From CAIJKW01 sp964443365 (GTDB taxonomy: Bacteria > Patescibacteriota > Minisyncoccia > Phycocordibacterales > CAIZLB01), in contig CAYUCM010000011.1 in NCBI GenBank assembly GCA_964443365.1, forward strand, positions 1-25,803: a stretch of DNA of 25,803 nt, in the 5' to 3' direction. The notes below the pieces were generated by a model, which saw only the letters and a list, made by a program, of their open reading frames with translations, did not search any database and was not told the origin of the DNA. Positions 1-6,592 of the stretch are shown piece by piece (positions within the stretch are counted from its first letter, which is position 1; each line of letters begins with the position of its first letter). Position numbers and translations under genes: made by a program.

Positions 1-22
1 AAAAATATAGTAAAATACAAAT

Positions 23-859
23 ATGTTATGTAATAAACTTGAAAACAAAATTGCTTTTATAACCGGCGGGGCAACTGGTATTGGCAAGGGAATCGCTAAA
101 AAATTTATTGACGAGGGAGCAACGGTCATTATCTCTGATATAAATGACGAGAAGGGGAATGCTACAGCCGTGGAGCTTGGTTCAGGATGCTCCTTCGTAC
201 ATCTTGATGTTTCCAAAGAAGAAGAATGGCAAACTGTACTTGAGGGTGTTTATGATAAATTTGGAAAACTTGATGTTCTAGTAAATAACGCTGGGATTTT
301 GGGATTAGAAAATCCACAGTGGGGTCCTCAGGATCCGGAAAATGCATCGCTTTCAAGTTGGAAAATGATTCATCAAATAAACAGTGATTCAGTTTTTATT
401 GGATGTAAGTATGCAATTAAATACATGAAGAAAAATGGCGTGAATGCTGTTGGAAAACCTGTAGGCGGATCAATTATAAATATGTCTTCACGTTCTGGAA
501 TGGTTGGGGTTCCATCAACGGCCGCTTATGCATCAAGTAAGGCGTCAGTTAGAAATCACACAAAATCAGTTGCATTATATTGCGCTGGTGAAGGATACAA
601 TATTAGATGTAATTCAATTCATCCCGCTGCAATTTTAACTCATATGTGGGAGTGTGCTTTGGGTGATGAAAAAGTCAGAGATGAAAATATGAAAAAGCTT
701 TGTCATGATATTCCATTAGGAAGAATGGGTACGCCCGATGATGTTGCAAATGTCGCCGCTTTTTTGGCTAGCGATGAAACTGCATTCATGACCGGAGAAG
801 AGCTTGTGATTGATGGGGGAATTTTGGCGGGGACAAATTCATCACCGAAGAAGATCTAG
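23..859 (+). CDS. Short-chain dehydrogenase/reductase (classical SDR)
   Basis: A 278-residue NAD(P)-dependent oxidoreductase of the classical SDR family; the substrate cannot be told from sequence. The nucleotide-binding glycine motif TGGATGIG is at residues 14-21, Asp39 closes the second beta strand (an acidic residue here usually means NAD(H) rather than NADP(H)), NNAG is at 88-91, and the catalytic residues are Asn120, Ser155/156, Tyr169 and Lys173 (YASSK). The C-terminal PLGRMGTPDDVA and GEELVIDGG stretches are typical of the FabG/glucose-dehydrogenase branch. Length is normal. An insertion near residues 94-112 and another near 137-148 lengthen loops before the active site and probably shape the substrate pocket. 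The ATG at 23 lies just after TATAGT (6-11) or TAAAAT (11-16), with no Shine-Dalgarno sequence, so the mRNA may be nearly leaderless. Family call is firm, function is open. Confidence 0.93.
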   Translation: MLCNKLENKIAFITGGATGIGKGIAKKFIDEGATVIISDINDEKGNATAVELGSGCSFVHLDVSKEEEWQTVLEGVYDKFGKLDVLVNNAGILGLENPQWGPQDPENASLSSWKMIHQINSDSVFIGCKYAIKYMKKNGVNAVGKPVGGSIINMSSRSGMVGVPSTAAYASSKASVRNHTKSVALYCAGEGYNIRCNSIHPAAILTHMWECALGDEKVRDENMKKLCHDIPLGRMGTPDDVANVAAFLASDETAFMTGEELVIDGGILAGTNSSPKKI

Positions 860-892
860 TGGTTTTGTGGTCTTATGAGCAAACTAAAGATG

Positions 893-922
893 TTGACAGA
901 TAGTCATATAGTGTATTATAAT
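893..922 (+). promoter_or_regulatory. Sigma70-type promoter
   Basis: TTGACA (893-898) and TATAAT (917-922) are both perfect consensus hexamers separated by 18 bp. A start near 929 would give a leader of about 140 nt before the orphan gene at 1072. Confidence 0.75.
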
Positions 923-957
923 GCTACTTAATTCAAGTTCCTTAAAATAAGTGATTT

Positions 958-1027
958 CGTCATAGCCAAAAGATACTTAATAGACTTAGGTATTTTATGG
1001 CTGTGACGATTGAATAGTCGTCTGGCT
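958..1027 (+). promoter_or_regulatory. Structured leader with overlapping hairpins
   Basis: CGTCATAGCCA (958-968) pairs perfectly, with one G-U, with TGGCTGTGACG (998-1008). The helix continues inward to a TAGAC loop (981-985) with one A-A mismatch, giving more than 20 base pairs. A second hairpin GACGA (1005-1009)/TCGTC (1018-1022) shares bases 1005-1008 with the first, and TGGCT recurs at 1023-1027 as another partner for AGCCA. No U-tract follows, so it is not a simple terminator. It lies between the promoter at 893 and the gene at 1072. Confidence 0.5.
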
Positions 1028-1071
1028 CAAGCCCTTAATTTGTTAGAGAACAATATTGTTGAACAACCCGA

Positions 1072-1578
1072 ATGTCAAATATGAAAAATCCGCTTATTGC
1101 ATTGCCTTATTGTGCCGTTATACCTGAAACAGATGGAGAGACCACTCTTGGTGATTGTTTCGACCAAAGGGTGGCATCAACAACTGGGATATTGAAAAAT
1201 AGGCAAGATCTACTGAGTTATAAGAGTCCCCCACGTAAAGGAGTTGTTGTAGATTTGTGTCCGGTGGTTTACGATGCTAGTATCAGAGAAATCTTTACTG
1301 CATTTTCGACTACATCGGACTCAAGGATTGATGCCCGTAAAATAGGAATCACTCCAGCGCAGCTTTGTTCTTTGTGCACTCTTAATGGTGACTTTCCCAA
1401 TCGGTGTGAGTTTCTTTCGATCGTCGTCTTTGAAGAAGAACTCTTTGCTGCACAAACGTATTTTCACACAGGCACAGAATGGACGCGCCGTTTGATACTT
1501 TTATCACTGGAAGATGATTTTATCTGGAAACGGAAAGAACGCACAGTCCGTGTTGTGTTACCGAGAATTCAGATTTAG
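1072..1578 (+). CDS. Orphan hypothetical protein, 168 aa
   Basis: I do not recognise this protein. It has no signal peptide or membrane segment and appears soluble and mixed alpha/beta, ending in a strand-like RVVLPRIQI. It carries Cys residues in a CSLC context near the middle. Base composition is visibly less AT-rich than its neighbours (codons such as CGC, CCG and GCG occur), which hints at separate origin or different expression. Support for its being real: a perfect promoter upstream (893-922), a long structured leader, and no competing longer frame. There is no Shine-Dalgarno sequence; translation could start at 1072 or at the in-frame ATG at 1081. A hairpin terminator follows at 1675-1710. 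Confidence 0.6.
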   Translation: MSNMKNPLIALPYCAVIPETDGETTLGDCFDQRVASTTGILKNRQDLLSYKSPPRKGVVVDLCPVVYDASIREIFTAFSTTSDSRIDARKIGITPAQLCSLCTLNGDFPNRCEFLSIVVFEEELFAAQTYFHTGTEWTRRLILLSLEDDFIWKRKERTVRVVLPRIQI

Positions 1579-1674
1579 GCGTTTTGATTTGTCTATCCAC
1601 TGATCGTTTAAGTAATCACAAGTTTCGAGAGGTTTCAGCTATTTAAAACCTCTTCGGATGAAAATCTGTTTGAT

Positions 1675-1710
1675 ATCCCGGCAGAATCCCTGCGCGGGAT
1701 TTTGTTTTTC
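1675..1710 (+). terminator. Rho-independent terminator
   Basis: ATCCCGGCAG (1675-1684) pairs with CTGC-G-CGGGAT (1690-1700, one bulged base), followed by TTTGTTTTTC. It would end transcription from the orphan gene before the nuclease gene. A smaller hairpin with AGAGGTTT/AAAACCTCT arms lies just upstream. Confidence 0.7.
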
Positions 1711-1730
1711 GTAAAAAATAAAAAATCTGA

Positions 1731-1736
1731 TACAAT
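1731..1736 (+). promoter_or_regulatory. -10 box giving a leaderless start
   Basis: TACAAT ends 8 nt before the ATG at 1745, so transcription should begin at or within a base or two of the start codon. No Shine-Dalgarno sequence could fit. The -35 region is weak. Confidence 0.5.
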
Positions 1737-1744
1737 AAAAACAT

Positions 1745-2611
1745 ATGCCTGATAAATATTCTGCTGTTTGGGTTTCTCATTCTTCTATGGGGGATTTTAT
1801 AAAATGCCCTCGTCTTTATTATTTGCATAATGTTTATAAAAATCCAAAAACCGGCAAGAAAATAAATTTGGTAAGCCCCGCGCTTTCTTTGGGTTCTGCT
1901 GTTCATGAAGTTGTTGAAGGCTTGGCTGATTTTAAAGCGGAAGATAGATTTAAAAATCCAGAAACTTTACTTAAAAAGTTTGATGAAGTTTGGCAAAAGT
2001 TTTCTGGAAAAAAGGGAGGATTTAAAAATGAGGAAGAGGAGGCTTCTGCTAAGGCACGAGGACTTGAGATGATTAAAAGAGTGATTAATAATCCCGGTCC
2101 GCTTACGGAGAAAATCGTTAAATTAAAAGATGGCGATAACGGAATGCTTCCAAACTTTTATCTTTCAGAAGATGACAATATTATTTTATGTGGAAGAATT
2201 GATTGGCTTCAATATAAAGAAGGAGATGATTCAATTCACATTTTAGATTTTAAAACTGGAAAAAATGAAGAAAAAGAAGAATCGCTGCAACTTCCAATTT
2301 ATCAATTGCTTTTAAATAAATTACAAAAGCGTAAAGTTTCTGGTGCTTCATATTGGTATTTAGATTCTGATAATGAGCCAAAAGAAGTTTCTTTGCCTGA
2401 TGTTAAAGATTCTTTTGATCGAGTTTACAAAACAGCCAAAGCTGTAAAAGACGCAAGAGACTTGGCTCAAATTGAGGGGCCGGAGAATGCTTTCAAATGT
2501 TCAAGAGGTGAAAAAGGTTGTTTTGGATGTTTACCCTTTGAAAAAATACTTAAGGGTGAAGCTGAATTTCTTGGAAATGGGGAGTGGGGGCAGGAGATTT
2601 ATTTACTCTAG
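1745..2611 (+). CDS. PD-(D/E)XK nuclease, Cas4/AddB-like with Fe-S cysteines
   Basis: A 288-residue stand-alone nuclease of the RecB/Cas4 type (PDDEXK_1 group), which would cut single-stranded DNA ends. Visible motifs in order: SHSSMGDFIKCPRLYYLH near the N-terminus, GSAVHEVVEG with the motif-I His, GRIDW with the first metal-binding Asp, ILDFKTGK with the D-x-K core, and the QLPIYQ helix. Cys21 in KCPR plus Cys252, Cys259 and Cys262 (C-x6-C-x2-C) match the one-plus-three spacing that holds a 4Fe-4S cluster in AddB and Cas4. No helicase domain and no CRISPR array or cas gene is nearby, so a repair or recombination role is more likely than adaptation. The gene is followed by an unusual hairpin block and then rarA, another DNA-maintenance gene. 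Family call is strong; partners are unknown. Confidence 0.88.
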   Translation: MPDKYSAVWVSHSSMGDFIKCPRLYYLHNVYKNPKTGKKINLVSPALSLGSAVHEVVEGLADFKAEDRFKNPETLLKKFDEVWQKFSGKKGGFKNEEEEASAKARGLEMIKRVINNPGPLTEKIVKLKDGDNGMLPNFYLSEDDNIILCGRIDWLQYKEGDDSIHILDFKTGKNEEKEESLQLPIYQLLLNKLQKRKVSGASYWYLDSDNEPKEVSLPDVKDSFDRVYKTAKAVKDARDLAQIEGPENAFKCSRGEKGCFGCLPFEKILKGEAEFLGNGEWGQEIYLL

Positions 2612-2650
2612 GTTGTTTGGGAATATTTGGATTGTGTAATCGTAAATTTC

Positions 2651-2812
2651 AACTATCCGGAATTTCCGGATAGTTGTTGTTGATATTAAGTTGTTTGGTG
2701 TATTTTTTATTACAGTATGTGCAGATTTTGCACATACTGCAATATGCAGAAAATGCATATTGCAAATCTATGGTTTATTAAATATTCAACTAGTTCCATT
2801 ATGGAACCAGTT
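2651..2812. repeat. Block of four inverted repeats between the nuclease gene and rarA
   Basis: Four hairpins lie within 162 bp. (1) AACTATCCGGA/TCCGGATAGTT, 2651-2675, 11-bp perfect arms, 3-nt loop, possibly the nuclease terminator. (2) CAGTATGTGCA/TGCACATACTG, 2713-2739, 11-bp perfect arms, loop GATTT. (3) GCAATATGCA/TGCATATTGC, 2739-2763, 10-bp perfect arms, loop GAAAA, abutting hairpin 2 by sharing G2739. (4) AACTAGTTCCAT/ATGGAACCAGTT, 2788-2812, 12-bp arms with one mismatch. Stems 2 and 3 both end in TGCA next to a five-base loop. No ORF of note lies here. Confidence 0.75.
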
Positions 2813-2874
2813 CAAGACTTAGTCTAAAATGATCGCCCTTGTTACTCAAATGCTCAAGTAGTATGATGGTGACT

Positions 2875-4017
2875 ATGGAACCACTTGCTTCTAAAATTCG
2901 TCCCAAAAAATTAATTGACTTTATTGGTCAAGATCATTTGGTAGCCAAAGATAAGCCTATTTTTAATGCTATAAAAGAAAAGCATTTATTTTCCTTTGTA
3001 TTATGGGGCCCTCCTGGGGTTGGAAAGACAACTCTTGCAAGAATTTATGCTAATTCATTGGATGTAAAACTGTATGAACTTTCTGCCGTTTCAGCTGGTA
3101 AGGATGATATTAGAAAAATTATTGACGATAGGGGAATGCTTGAGATGAAGCCCAAGATTCTTTTTCTCGATGAGATTCACAGATTCAATAAAGCCCAGCA
3201 AGATTTTCTTTTGCCTTTTGTTGAAAATGGATTACTTACTTTAATTGGTGCAACAACAGAAAATCCTAGTTTTGAAATCATCCCCGCGCTTCTTTCAAGG
3301 CTTAGAGTCTTTACATTAAATTCTCACACTGAGGATGACATGAGAAAAATCATCAAGCGTACAGGAATAAAAATGGATAAAAAAGCGGAAAATTGGATAA
3401 TTGAAATGGTTGATGGTGATGCGAGAATGCTTATTACAACATTGGATTCTGCTAAGAATTTATATTCAAAAGATGCAAAACTCACAATTGAAGATCTAAA
3501 AGAAACTGTTCAGAATAAATTCTTAAGATTTGATAAACAAGGAGAAGAACATCACAACACCATTAGTGCTTTTATAAAAAGTATGCGTGCAAGTGATCCT
3601 GATGCTGCTATGTATTATCTTGCAAGAATGATTGCTGCAGGGGAGGATCCAAAATTTATTGCAAGAAGAATGGTGATTTTTGCATCGGAAGATATTGGTC
3701 TTGTACAACCAACAGCCTTGGTTGTTGCAAATGAGGTTTTTAAAGCTGTCGAGGTTATTGGACTTCCTGAATGTAGAATTAATTTAGCGCATGGTGTTGC
3801 GTATTTGGCATTAGCAAAAAAGAATAGAAGTGCATATGATGCTATTGGCGAGGCGCTGGGTGATGTTGAAAAATACGGTAATCTTTCTATTCCCATGAAA
3901 TTAAGAAACGCTCAAACAAAACTCATGAAAGAAATGGGATACGGAAAGGATTATGATATGTATAATATGAAAGATTTGATGCCGGATAAATTAAAGGGAA
4001 GAAAGTATTTTAAATAA
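2875..4017 (+). CDS. rarA: Replication-associated recombination protein A (RarA/MgsA AAA+ ATPase)
   Basis: A clamp-loader-like AAA+ ATPase that acts at stalled forks and single-strand/double-strand junctions. With the start at 2875 the protein has 380 residues. It shows the N-terminal PLASKIRPKKLIDFIGQDHL signature, Walker A GPPGVGKT (45-52), Walker B ILFLDEIHRFN (DE at 99-100), sensor 1 GATTENPSFE (about 125-134) and the arginine-finger segment LLSRLRVF. The C-terminal tetramerisation part (SDPDAAMYYLARMIAAGEDP, RMVIFASEDIG) is complete. The longer frame from 2839 adds 12 residues that do not fit the family, so I chose the ATG before EPLASK. It is slightly shorter than typical enterobacterial RarA, as is usual in compact genomes. 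Confidence 0.95.
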   Translation: MEPLASKIRPKKLIDFIGQDHLVAKDKPIFNAIKEKHLFSFVLWGPPGVGKTTLARIYANSLDVKLYELSAVSAGKDDIRKIIDDRGMLEMKPKILFLDEIHRFNKAQQDFLLPFVENGLLTLIGATTENPSFEIIPALLSRLRVFTLNSHTEDDMRKIIKRTGIKMDKKAENWIIEMVDGDARMLITTLDSAKNLYSKDAKLTIEDLKETVQNKFLRFDKQGEEHHNTISAFIKSMRASDPDAAMYYLARMIAAGEDPKFIARRMVIFASEDIGLVQPTALVVANEVFKAVEVIGLPECRINLAHGVAYLALAKKNRSAYDAIGEALGDVEKYGNLSIPMKLRNAQTKLMKEMGYGKDYDMYNMKDLMPDKLKGRKYFK

Positions 4018-4042
4018 TTGTAATAATAATTTATACGAGGAA

Positions 4043-4070
4043 CGGCCCGCACGATTCATTGTGCGGGCCG
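4043..4070. terminator. GC-rich hairpin, possible bidirectional terminator
   Basis: CGGCCCGCAC (4043-4052) pairs perfectly with GTGCGGGCCG (4061-4070) across an 8-nt loop. It lies between rarA and the converging gene that ends at 4127. Neither side has a clean U-tract, so termination strength is uncertain. Confidence 0.5.
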
Positions 4071-4126
4071 GCGGCGGCTTAATCCTCAGCCTTCTTGTTG
4101 CCACATGTTCGCTTGGTCAACAGGGA

Positions 4127-4597
4127 TTAAGGTTGATCGATTTGGCAACACTCAACCTTGATATGCAGTATCCCAAGTTTTGCTCCACCAAAACGCTTGT
4201 TGTATCCAATCCGGTATATTCCCGCGACATAGATGTGGTGTTTGGGATCATTGATTCCTACGGGAAAAAGCTGCCCAGCAAATTCCCAGCTATGCTGACA
4301 AGACTCCATTTTTCCAACGTGTATATCGCTTGAATATCCAAGTCCAGAATAGAAATCTTCAATATTGAATAATAGTAGGCTTACAAAAGTTGAAGGGTTG
4401 GCCCTGTCCTTATCATTAGCCTCAACGATGTCCATTCTGATAAAAAAGGACAATTTTTCCATCGTGGGTATTGCCCTGGTCCCTTCGTAAAAAATCTCCT
4501 TTGGATTTTTCTTGTATCTCGTGATTGCTCCATGGAATTCTGTTGAATTCAAAAGAAACCACGGGAGTGTATCGATTTTGTATGTCTGTATATTCAT
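4127..4597 (-). CDS. Orphan hypothetical protein, 156 aa
   Basis: I do not recognise this protein. It is predicted soluble, without signal peptide or membrane segments, and is rich in aromatic residues and beta-like stretches (FVSLLLFNIEDF, HIYVAGIYRIGY). Support for coding on this strand: a promoter pair at 4683-4710 facing it, the longest frame over the interval, and a GC-rich hairpin beyond its stop. The overlapping plus-strand frame (4061-4333) starts inside that hairpin and has no promoter. Composition is a little richer in GC than the flanking genes, as for the orphan at 1072. Its roughly 80-nt leader holds four TTGATT repeats. Function unknown. Confidence 0.55.
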   Translation of the reverse strand: MNIQTYKIDTLPWFLLNSTEFHGAITRYKKNPKEIFYEGTRAIPTMEKLSFFIRMDIVEANDKDRANPSTFVSLLLFNIEDFYSGLGYSSDIHVGKMESCQHSWEFAGQLFPVGINDPKHHIYVAGIYRIGYNKRFGGAKLGILHIKVECCQIDQP

Positions 4598-4604
4598 TCC
4601 GGTT

Positions 4605-4642
4605 TTGATTGGGGTTGATTGTGTGTTGATTCTATGTTGATT
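4605..4642 (-). repeat. Four helically spaced TTGATT repeats in the leader
   Basis: TTGATT occurs at 4605-4610, 4615-4620, 4626-4631 and 4637-4642, a 10-11 bp period that puts the copies on one face of the helix. In the minus-strand transcript they read AATCAA and lie between the promoter and the ATG at 4597. Confidence 0.6.
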
Positions 4643-4682
4643 TTAATTCCTGCGATTACAGCAGGATACTGATTCTGGCTAA

Positions 4683-4710
4683 ATAGTACTTTATGGAACT
4701 TTTTAGTCAA
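4683..4710 (-). promoter_or_regulatory. Promoter for the orphan gene at 4127-4597
   Basis: On the minus strand TTGACT (4710-4705) and TACTAT (4688-4683) are separated by 16 bp. The start site would be near 4676, leaving about 80 nt of leader. Confidence 0.55.
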
Positions 4711-4770
4711 GATTAATTACTAAAATACAATGCAATACAATATAAGGATGAACTCAGTTTTTGTTTATGG

Positions 4771-4776
4771 TATAAT
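4771..4776 (+). promoter_or_regulatory. -10 box giving a leaderless start
   Basis: A perfect TATAAT ends 9 nt before the ATG at 4786 and decides the start: the ATG at 4777 would fall at or before the transcription start. The -35 region is poor. Confidence 0.55.
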
Positions 4777-4785
4777 ATGGTTATT

Positions 4786-5193
4786 ATGATGAATAATAAT
4801 TTTTTTGATCACGGTATGCGAGGATACGGTTTAAATGCTGGATTTGATGCATCACCTTGGTTTATGACCCCAACGGTTTTGTTTGGACTGTCACTTATTG
4901 GAATGCTATTAATTGTTTGGTTTATCGTTTCTATTGCTCTTAAGGGATATTCTCTTTGGATGGCAGCCAAAAAAAATGAAAAGTGGTGGTTTATCGCACT
5001 TCTTGTTATAAACACAATGGGTATTTTGGAAATAATTTATCTACTGTTTGTGGCTAAAGTTTCATTTGGAAGAGATTGCAAATGTCTTTGTGAGAAATGT
5101 GGCAAAAACTGCAAATGCAAAAAAGATTGTTGTGATGCTACAGAAGACACCAAAAAAGAACACGCTGAAGATGCAAAAAGCTTAGAGCTGTAA
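4786..5193 (+). CDS. DUF5652-like membrane protein with a cysteine-rich cytosolic tail
   Basis: A 135-residue protein with two membrane helices (about 28-52 and 66-90). The stretch from KGYSLWMAAKKNEKWW to INTMGILEIIYL is the signature I associate with DUF5652, a small membrane family common in CPR genomes and of unknown function. After the second helix comes DCKCLCEKCGKNCKCKKDCC, with eight Cys in 20 residues, much like a metallothionein or an Fe-S/zinc site, then an acidic tail with His. Two cytosolic ends are likely. The start at 4786 follows the TATAAT at 4771-4776 directly. It converges on the gene at 5231-5788. The metal-binding idea is inference from cysteine density. Confidence 0.82.
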   Translation: MMNNNFFDHGMRGYGLNAGFDASPWFMTPTVLFGLSLIGMLLIVWFIVSIALKGYSLWMAAKKNEKWWFIALLVINTMGILEIIYLLFVAKVSFGRDCKCLCEKCGKNCKCKKDCCDATEDTKKEHAEDAKSLEL

Positions 5194-5230
5194 TTTCTGA
5201 AGTGATGCTTTAATATGTTTTATTTTGCTT

Positions 5231-5788
5231 TTATTCTATACAGCAATTAATTGCTCTTCTTACCATATCACCAAGTTTAGCTGTCAGGCCTTCTTTCTTT
5301 GGGTCCTTGTCTTCTTTGTGTAATTGTCCCTCGTCAATATGCTTTACATCTCCAAGTGAAATCATTTTCATATTCAAGCCCCAAAATAGGGAATAGAGCT
5401 CATATGATTTATCGAACATATTGTAAGCATCATTTTTATTGCCTCTACTTAATTGCTTTGTTCCGACTTCCATTAGTCTATAGCTTGCGGCAAGTAAATG
5501 CTTAGAGATGCACCAAACCTCACCTTCATAATCCTTAATGATTCTCTTAAGAAGATCCTTTCTCATTTCTCTAACGGTATCAATTAAATCATAGTATTCA
5601 TTTTTGCCAGTTTTTGCACCAGTAAAGAAGAAATGCTCTTCAATACTTACTAGATTCATAATAGCGATAGATAAATCTTGATCAGAAGATAAATCTTGTT
5701 TGTCTTGCTTTTTCATTGAATCAACTTGTGCCACAAATTCTTCAAGTTTTTTTACATCAAATTTTGTATGTGTTTCGTTTTCGTTCAT
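5231..5788 (-). CDS. Conserved helical hypothetical protein, 185 aa
   Basis: Soluble and almost wholly alpha-helical by eye, with an N-terminal charged region and a central block (IEEHFFFTGAKTGKNEYY, then VREMRKDLLKRI, then EVWCISKHLLAASYRLMEVG) resembling an uncharacterised family I recall from Parcubacteria. The single EVWCISKH motif with Cys and His is the most distinctive part and could be a metal or cofactor site. It begins 20 nt after the stop of the CPLC membrane protein gene on the same strand, so the two, with the small peptide gene at 6374-6529, probably form one transcript. No function can be assigned. Confidence 0.75.
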   Translation of the reverse strand: MNENETHTKFDVKKLEEFVAQVDSMKKQDKQDLSSDQDLSIAIMNLVSIEEHFFFTGAKTGKNEYYDLIDTVREMRKDLLKRIIKDYEGEVWCISKHLLAASYRLMEVGTKQLSRGNKNDAYNMFDKSYELYSLFWGLNMKMISLGDVKHIDEGQLHKEDKDPKKEGLTAKLGDMVRRAINCCIE

Positions 5789-5808
5789 ATATGTTTAATG
5801 ATATCAAA

Positions 5809-6351
5809 TTATTTTGTTAAGAAAAAGAAAATCAAGCTGAATAAGAATAATGACCCTATTGGTATTGCCACCTTTTCAAATGGAAAATGCGCGTGGCCGT
5901 TATTTTTAGCCTTAATATGTTCATACCACTCTACACTCGTCCAAAAAGTGAAAGTTCCAACCAATACTCCTAATGTTAATTTATCCATTGAGATTCCATT
6001 GTTCATTCCAAAGGGTTTTAATTCACCTAATTTATTTCCAATAATCCCCATGCTCCATAGTGGCAAGACTACTATGGCATAATATGCAATCACGGTTATA
6101 GGTTTCATTAATCTGAATTTGATTTTCTTCTTAATAAACCAATTGATATTCCAAAAGGCCATAGAAAGAGTTAGTGCACCGATCCAAAGGCCTGATATTG
6201 TGTCATCTATTCCAAGCCATCTTGAAAATCCAACTCCAGATGCTACAGCAACAGTACATAGGGGACACACAGCCTCTGCTACTTTATACTTCAATAATGA
6301 GATTATTGAAAGAAAAGAGAAGATTGAAATTGATACGTTTTTTTTATTCAT
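5809..6351 (-). CDS. Membrane protein with N-terminal CPLC motif
   Basis: A 180-residue integral membrane protein. The N-terminus looks like a signal peptide or first helix (residues 5-20) with an Ala-rich possible cleavage site (VAEA), immediately followed by VCPLC (Cys29, Cys32), a CxxC pair that would face outward. Then come FSRWLGIDDTISGLWIG and three to four further helices (about 48-66, 78-100, 122-140, 160-178), with HAH in the last loop. The family is familiar from CPR genomes but unnamed. The CxxC next to a membrane core recalls DsbB/VKOR-type or thiol-relay proteins, but the characteristic four-cysteine set is absent, so this is only a suggestion. Middle gene of a three-gene minus-strand unit. 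Confidence 0.8.
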   Translation of the reverse strand: MNKKNVSISIFSFLSIISLLKYKVAEAVCPLCTVAVASGVGFSRWLGIDDTISGLWIGALTLSMAFWNINWFIKKKIKFRLMKPITVIAYYAIVVLPLWSMGIIGNKLGELKPFGMNNGISMDKLTLGVLVGTFTFWTSVEWYEHIKAKNNGHAHFPFEKVAIPIGSLFLFSLIFFFLTK

Positions 6352-6373
6352 TTTTGATACGTTAATTTAAAAT

Positions 6374-6529
6374 TTAATTAGTACGAATTGGCACGATTTC
6401 TATTTGTGATCCATTTTGATAGCCCTCTCCAATTTTGGCTTTATGAATTCTATCTGAAGACAGGGATGTGACAGCAATTAATACGGATAGTAGAAATAGC
6501 ACGCTTGACGTTATCAATTTTTTACTCAT
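6374..6529 (-). CDS. Small secreted or membrane-anchored peptide, 51 aa
   Basis: ATG at 6529-6527 opens a 51-codon frame ending TAA at 6376-6374. The product starts MSKKLITSSVLFLLSVLIA, a clear signal peptide or membrane anchor, followed by a short polar part ending EIVPIRTN. A good promoter faces it (-35 ATGACA 6566-6561, 17 bp, -10 TAAAAT 6543-6538), ending 8 nt before the ATG, so the message would be leaderless. It is 22 nt upstream of the CPLC membrane protein gene and probably the first gene of that operon. No family recognised. Confidence 0.62.
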   Translation of the reverse strand: MSKKLITSSVLFLLSVLIAVTSLSSDRIHKAKIGEGYQNGSQIEIVPIRTN

Positions 6530-6537
6530 AGATAGAT

Positions 6538-6585
6538 ATTTTACTATTTATAACCATTTGTGTCATCTTTACTATATGATATAAT
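6538..6585. promoter_or_regulatory. Overlapping divergent promoters
   Basis: Plus strand, for the aquaporin: TTGTGT (6558-6563), 16 bp, TATAAT (6580-6585). Minus strand, for the 51-aa gene: ATGACA (6566-6561), 17 bp, TAAAAT (6543-6538). The two -35 elements overlap at 6561-6563, so one polymerase should exclude the other. Both -10 boxes sit 7-8 nt from their ATG. Confidence 0.6.
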
Positions 6586-6592
6586 CGTTGCT

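Noticed and set aside
1591..1600. CTATCCACTG as a third DnaA-like box
   Set aside because: Differs at the first conserved base and is not the 12-mer seen twice elsewhere.
4061..4333. Plus-strand 90-aa frame with a signal-peptide-like start
   Set aside because: Starts within a GC-rich hairpin, has no promoter, and overlaps the longer minus-strand frame that has one.
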